Shown one piece after another: positions 5,481-9,323 of a stretch of DNA of 9,323 nt. Every line of letters starts with the position of its first letter. Position 1 is the stretch's first letter. The notes under the pieces are model-generated. The model saw only the letters and a program-made list of their open reading frames with translations. It ran no database searches and was not told the DNA's origin. Source of the DNA: Verrucomicrobiota bacterium (GTDB lineage Bacteria; Verrucomicrobiota; Verrucomicrobiia; Limisphaerales; J093); assembly GCA_029907285.1 (NCBI GenBank), contig JARYMD010000165.1:1-9323 (forward strand), in the 5' to 3' direction. The position numbers and the translations under genes are program-made.

Positions 5481-8400
5481 ATGAAATACACAAAGCACAT
5501 GCTGGCAGGTCTGTTTTTTGCGCTGGCAAGCAGCGTTTTCGGGGCGGAGGAGCAAACCAGCGTCGAAGTGAAAAAAGCGTCTGTTGCCGGTGTTGTCGAT
5601 GAAGAGAAAGCGCGATTGGTTATCGAGGCCGATCTGAGGGGGTTGACCGGTGCTCCTCGGAAATCGATTTATGCGGCTTCGATCCAGAGCCTGATACACG
5701 TGTCAACGGCGGCGGTTGCTCAGGAGTTTCGCTTCAATGTTGATGCGATTGAGGGCGATTTGCGTGAAGTGGCTTTTGCATTGAGCGGCAGCGGCGAGAT
5801 ACGGGAGGTGACCGGTGAGAACCTCGAGAACTGGAGTGTTCAATGGAGCACGGGCGGGGTGCGGCATCTTGTGTTGCGGCTCAAGAAGACCGATCAACGG
5901 CTGACCTCGTTCAGTGGCCGCGCCACGGCGGAGACAGTGATAAAGGAGACACCTGTGGAACTGACGCCGTTGTCGATGGTGACTGAACCTGCGACGCTTG
6001 CGCGCGGGTACATTCGAATCGACGCGGACCCGGGTTTGAGTGTTGAGGTTGCGAAGCCCGCCGGGGTTGTGCCGGTTGAGCCTGAGTATCTGCCTGCTGA
6101 GTTGAAATCGATCAACAAAGCCGCAGACGCTCAGACAAAGGCGTTTCGTTTTCACGGGAGCGGCTATTCATTGCCAATGCGAGTTGCCGCTGCGGACCCT
6201 GAAGCCGGTCGTGTGACGCTGGCGGATTTCCGCATGGTGGGGCAGTTGAGTGACGATCAGGCGGCTTTTACGTTGACTGCTGTCGCAAGGGTGAAAAATC
6301 AGCGGGGTGGAAAGCTCACGATTTTGTCAGGAGACGCTGCTTTGACGGGTTATGAACAAGCGAGTGGCTGGCGGCTTCAATTCGATCAGGGCGGGTATGT
6401 GGCCGTGTTTGACAAGCCCGGCGAATTCCCGGTCGAGCTGCGGTTCAGCGCGGCGGTCCGGGTCACAAACGGCTGGAACAAGATCAGTTTCCGCACTGCG
6501 CCGGGGACGCTTCAACCGATTCTGTTGCGGGGTTTGCCGGCGGAAACCGAGTTTCAATTTGTTGGGGCGGCGCGCCCTGAAAGGTCTGGGAACGAGTTTG
6601 CCAGTCATTTGCCGCCGGATGGCACAGTTGATTTGGCATGGAAGAGCGCCCGGCGCGAACAGGAGGGTGCGCTGTTTTATGCGGCTGAACTTTTCTCGCA
6701 GGTTTCGGTGGGGCCGGGGTTGATGCGGCAGAGTGCGGTGCTTGACTTCAAAGTAATGCAGGGTGAATTGAGCCGGGTTGTGTTGCTGATAGGCGGGGAA
6801 GGCGAAGTCACGCGTGTTCAAGGGCCGGCGGTGCTTGCATGGAACGTTGGCCCCGGTTCGAGCAAGGGCGAACGCGCCTTGGAGGTTCGGCTCAACCAGC
6901 CGCAGAAAGACCGGTTTGTGGTGCAGGTCGAAATGCAAACGCCACTCGGTTCGTTTCCGCAAACGATGGATGCGATCACGTTGCGGCCGGAAGGCGCCAC
7001 GCGGTTTGCCGGGTGGGTGCGGGTTGTGAACGACGGCGCGGTGAGGATCGAAGTTATGCAAACGGCCGGTCTGTCGCAGATATCGCCTGAACAATTTCCG
7101 CAGACAGACTCGACGAAAGGGCTGGCGGCGCCACGCGCGACGCAGACGTTCGCGTACAGGTATTCCGGCGGCGATCTGCGGCTGAGGCTTCAGGCAGACA
7201 ACATATTGCCCGAAGTGTCGGTGTCGGAGGTGTTGACGTACAGCCTTGGCGAGACCGAGCTGGCGATTGAAGCGGAGATTGAATTGGACATACGCGAGGC
7301 GCCGGTGCGGGAGCTGATGGTTCGGGCGCCGCCGGGTTATGCTGTTGCGCGGCTCAACGCATCCGGGCTGAGCGATTATTTTGTGACCGACAGCGCGAGC
7401 GAGACCGGCCTGCGTCTTGTTTATGCCAATCCGGTGTCAGGCAGGCAGCTTGTGGAGATTCGTTTCGAGCGGAACCAGGCACTTGGCGAGGGAACCTGGC
7501 GACTGCCGCGGGTCGAGGTGTTGAAGGCAAAATCCGTCCGCGGCCACGTTGGGGTCGCGGCAGAAACGGGGTACCGGATGACGCCCGGTGCTGTGAGCGG
7601 GCTGACAGAAGTTGCGACGGCGTTTTTCCCGAAGAAGGTGGCCGGGATTCAGGCGGCGTACAGGATCAGCGACGCAGGGTGGGCGCTGACAATGAACGTC
7701 GAGCGTTTGCCGCAATCGATTCAGGCTGACGCGTTTCATCTTTTTTCCGTGGGCGAAGGGATTGCTTACGGGAGCAGCATAATCAACTACCTTGTTTCCG
7801 GGGCGCCAACGGCTGCGTTTCGGGTCGAATTGTCCGGCGAGTACTTCAACGTCGAGTTCACCGGCAAAGACATAAGGGGCTGGCAAAAGACCGAGAACGG
7901 TTATCTGGTGCAGTTGCACACGCCGGTTTCAGGGGCTTACACGTTGTTGGCGACCTATGAACGGCCGTTCAAGGCACAGGGCGAAACTCTGACGTTTACC
8001 GGCGCGCGGCCGATGGACGCAGCATCCGAGCAGGGGCACACCGTTGTTGTGAGCAGCTATCAGTTCAATGTGCAGCCTGTCAACGTGTCTTCATCGCTGA
8101 CGCCGCTTGAACCCGGCGAGGTTCCACCCGAGCACAGATTGTTTTTCGACGCGCCGATTCTGGCTGCGTACCGGTACACGAGCCGGCCGTTCAACCTGCA
8201 GTTGGCGCTGCAACCGCTGGCGCAGGGTGACATGGTCAGACAGGTGATCGATCGCTCGTCGATTGTGACGCGGATTACGCGCGAGGGGCAGGTGGTCACG
8301 GATGCGAGGTATTTCGTCAAGAACAAGGGCGTGCCGCATCTCAGGCTGTCTTTGCCGGAGGGCGCCCAGCTATGGTCAACAATTGTCAACAGCAATGTTG

Positions 8401-9323
8401 TTGTTCCGATTGTCGATGGGCAGACGAACCTGATTCCATTGCCGCAGCGGGCAGACCCGAACACGCTCCATGAACTTCGAGTCAAGATTGCGTCGCGCGC
8501 GAAATCGGCTTCGAGGATGAGAGTGTCGGCGCCGGTGCTGGCAGCGCCGGTTTTGTTAACCGAATGGCGGATTGAAGCTGACGAGGGCAAGAAGCTGGTG
8601 TACCGGGGCGGCACGCTTACGCCTGCCGGCGGGGTGGTTGATCCGTCAGGTTTTGCCGGATTGCGGCGGATGCTGTCGGGCGGCGAAAGCTGGCGGACGG
8701 GAGGCACGATTGCGGTAAGCCTGTTGTTGGCCGTTTTGGCGGTGGCTGCGTGCAGGTTCGCATCGGCTGGAGGAGATGGAAGATTGACGCTGAGACGGTT
8801 GTTTGTCGGTGTTATTGCGCTCGTGGCCGGGTTTTTTGCGGTGGCGCTGCTTTTATGGCTTGCGTTGGAGGTGAAATCGGCGCGTGGCGTGCAGTTGCGG
8901 GATTTGCATTTCGTTGCTCCGATCCAGCAGTCGGATGTGGCGCTGGCGGTTGATGTTGGGAACGTGGATGCGAAGATGTCAGTGTTGTCACTTCTTTGGG
9001 TGTTGTGGCCGGGGTTGGCGGGTTTGGTATTGTGGGCGTGGAGCAGGCTTACGTCGCGCGCGTGGCTGGCAAAGAACGGCGTTGCGATTGGCTGGGTTCT
9101 TGTTTTGTGTGCGTCGCTGCGGCTGCCTGATGGCGGCGTGGGGTTTTTTGTGGTGGCGTGTGTTTTTGTGGTGTTGGAGTTGTTCCTGCCCGCGGTGAAA
9201 TGCTGGGGGAGAGCTGGCGGGAAACCGAGGCCGACGCCCGGGGTAGGGAACGGTGCAGCGGCGAGTGCTGCTGTGATTGGCGTGTTGATGGGGCTTGTTG
9301 CGCTGGGTGGCCGGGCGCTGTCC
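5481..9323 (+). CDS. giant exported multi-module membrane protein, 3' end outside the window
   Basis: From ATG 5481 the frame stays open for 1281 codons to the last base, so the gene is truncated by the window. The N-terminus MKYTKHMLAGLFFALASSVFGAEE is a signal peptide, probably cut near residue 21-22. The bulk (about 25-1070) is strand-rich and has no cofactor or protease motif I recognise. It contains repeated modules: 557-664 and 725-828 both open with YR and close with PVSG, a short gap and [FY]ER; 420-486 looks like a weaker third copy. About five to six hydrophobic helices follow (near 1075-1093, 1107-1129, 1166-1187, 1200-1213, 1218-1239 and 1262-1281), so the large domain is probably displayed outside and anchored by its C-terminal part. 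It starts 37 bases after the VWA gene with no terminator between them, so the two are likely co-transcribed. No Shine-Dalgarno precedes ATG; the leader is A-rich (CACCATAACCAT). I do not recognise a named family. A scaffold or ligand partner of the VWA protein is inference. Confidence 0.9.
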   Translation, partial: MKYTKHMLAGLFFALASSVFGAEEQTSVEVKKASVAGVVDEEKARLVIEADLRGLTGAPRKSIYAASIQSLIHVSTAAVAQEFRFNVDAIEGDLREVAFALSGSGEIREVTGENLENWSVQWSTGGVRHLVLRLKKTDQRLTSFSGRATAETVIKETPVELTPLSMVTEPATLARGYIRIDADPGLSVEVAKPAGVVPVEPEYLPAELKSINKAADAQTKAFRFHGSGYSLPMRVAAADPEAGRVTLADFRMVGQLSDDQAAFTLTAVARVKNQRGGKLTILSGDAALTGYEQASGWRLQFDQGGYVAVFDKPGEFPVELRFSAAVRVTNGWNKISFRTAPGTLQPILLRGLPAETEFQFVGAARPERSGNEFASHLPPDGTVDLAWKSARREQEGALFYAAELFSQVSVGPGLMRQSAVLDFKVMQGELSRVVLLIGGEGEVTRVQGPAVLAWNVGPGSSKGERALEVRLNQPQKDRFVVQVEMQTPLGSFPQTMDAITLRPEGATRFAGWVRVVNDGAVRIEVMQTAGLSQISPEQFPQTDSTKGLAAPRATQTFAYRYSGGDLRLRLQADNILPEVSVSEVLTYSLGETELAIEAEIELDIREAPVRELMVRAPPGYAVARLNASGLSDYFVTDSASETGLRLVYANPVSGRQLVEIRFERNQALGEGTWRLPRVEVLKAKSVRGHVGVAAETGYRMTPGAVSGLTEVATAFFPKKVAGIQAAYRISDAGWALTMNVERLPQSIQADAFHLFSVGEGIAYGSSIINYLVSGAPTAAFRVELSGEYFNVEFTGKDIRGWQKTENGYLVQLHTPVSGAYTLLATYERPFKAQGETLTFTGARPMDAASEQGHTVVVSSYQFNVQPVNVSSSLTPLEPGEVPPEHRLFFDAPILAAYRYTSRPFNLQLALQPLAQGDMVRQVIDRSSIVTRITREGQVVTDARYFVKNKGVPHLRLSLPEGAQLWSTIVNSNVVVPIVDGQTNLIPLPQRADPNTLHELRVKIASRAKSASRMRVSAPVLAAPVLLTEWRIEADEGKKLVYRGGTLTPAGGVVDPSGFAGLRRMLSGGESWRTGGTIAVSLLLAVLAVAACRFASAGGDGRLTLRRLFVGVIALVAGFFAVALLLWLALEVKSARGVQLRDLHFVAPIQQSDVALAVDVGNVDAKMSVLSLLWVLWPGLAGLVLWAWSRLTSRAWLAKNGVAIGWVLVLCASLRLPDGGVGFFVVACVFVVLELFLPAVKCWGRAGGKPRPTPGVGNGAAASAAVIGVLMGLVALGGRALS

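Noticed and set aside
1..9323. CRISPR arrays, tRNA genes, insertion sequences or transposases
   Set aside because: No spaced direct-repeat array, no cloverleaf with a T-loop motif, and no transposase-like protein in any frame.

Overview
The window reads as GC-rich bacterial chromosome with every supported gene on the + strand. Two things point to the PVC group, most likely Verrucomicrobiota: an ECF sigma gene joined to a membrane-anchored YfbK-type von Willebrand A protein and a giant exported beta-rich protein, and the near absence of strong Shine-Dalgarno sites. The phylum is inferred from gene content and protein style; no rRNA or other marker is present.

Layout: (1) 1-189 holds the probable 3' tail of an unidentified upstream gene and a short spacer. 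(2) 190-1644 is purF, the first enzyme of de novo purine synthesis, in the form that carries a propeptide and an iron-sulfur cluster. (3) 1645-1952 has no credible protein gene. It holds a small hairpin just after purF and, at about 1677-1885, a long rod-like inverted-repeat structure. In that rod, six of the nine non-Watson-Crick positions in its two long stems are G-U on the + strand. With its asymmetric internal bubble and a short match to the product-RNA start region of E. coli 6S RNA, it is a good candidate for a 6S (ssrS-like) RNA. (4) 1953-2510 encodes an ECF sigma factor. (5) 2507-5443 overlaps it by 4 bp (ATGA) and encodes a 978-residue protein: a short zinc-less anti-sigma-like head, one membrane helix, a disordered linker of about 400 residues, and a YfbK-type VWA module with an intact MIDAS. 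(6) 5481-9323 is a third gene, still open at the window end after 1281 codons. It has a signal peptide, repeated beta-sandwich-like modules and a cluster of C-terminal membrane helices.

Working model: genes 4-6 form one operon. The VWA protein would hold the sigma factor at the cytoplasmic membrane face while its extracytoplasmic VWA domain senses or binds something outside. The large exported product of gene 6 is the natural candidate partner. Gene identities and architecture are read from sequence; the signalling role is inference. The most notable items are this operon and the 6S-like RNA placed directly upstream of it.
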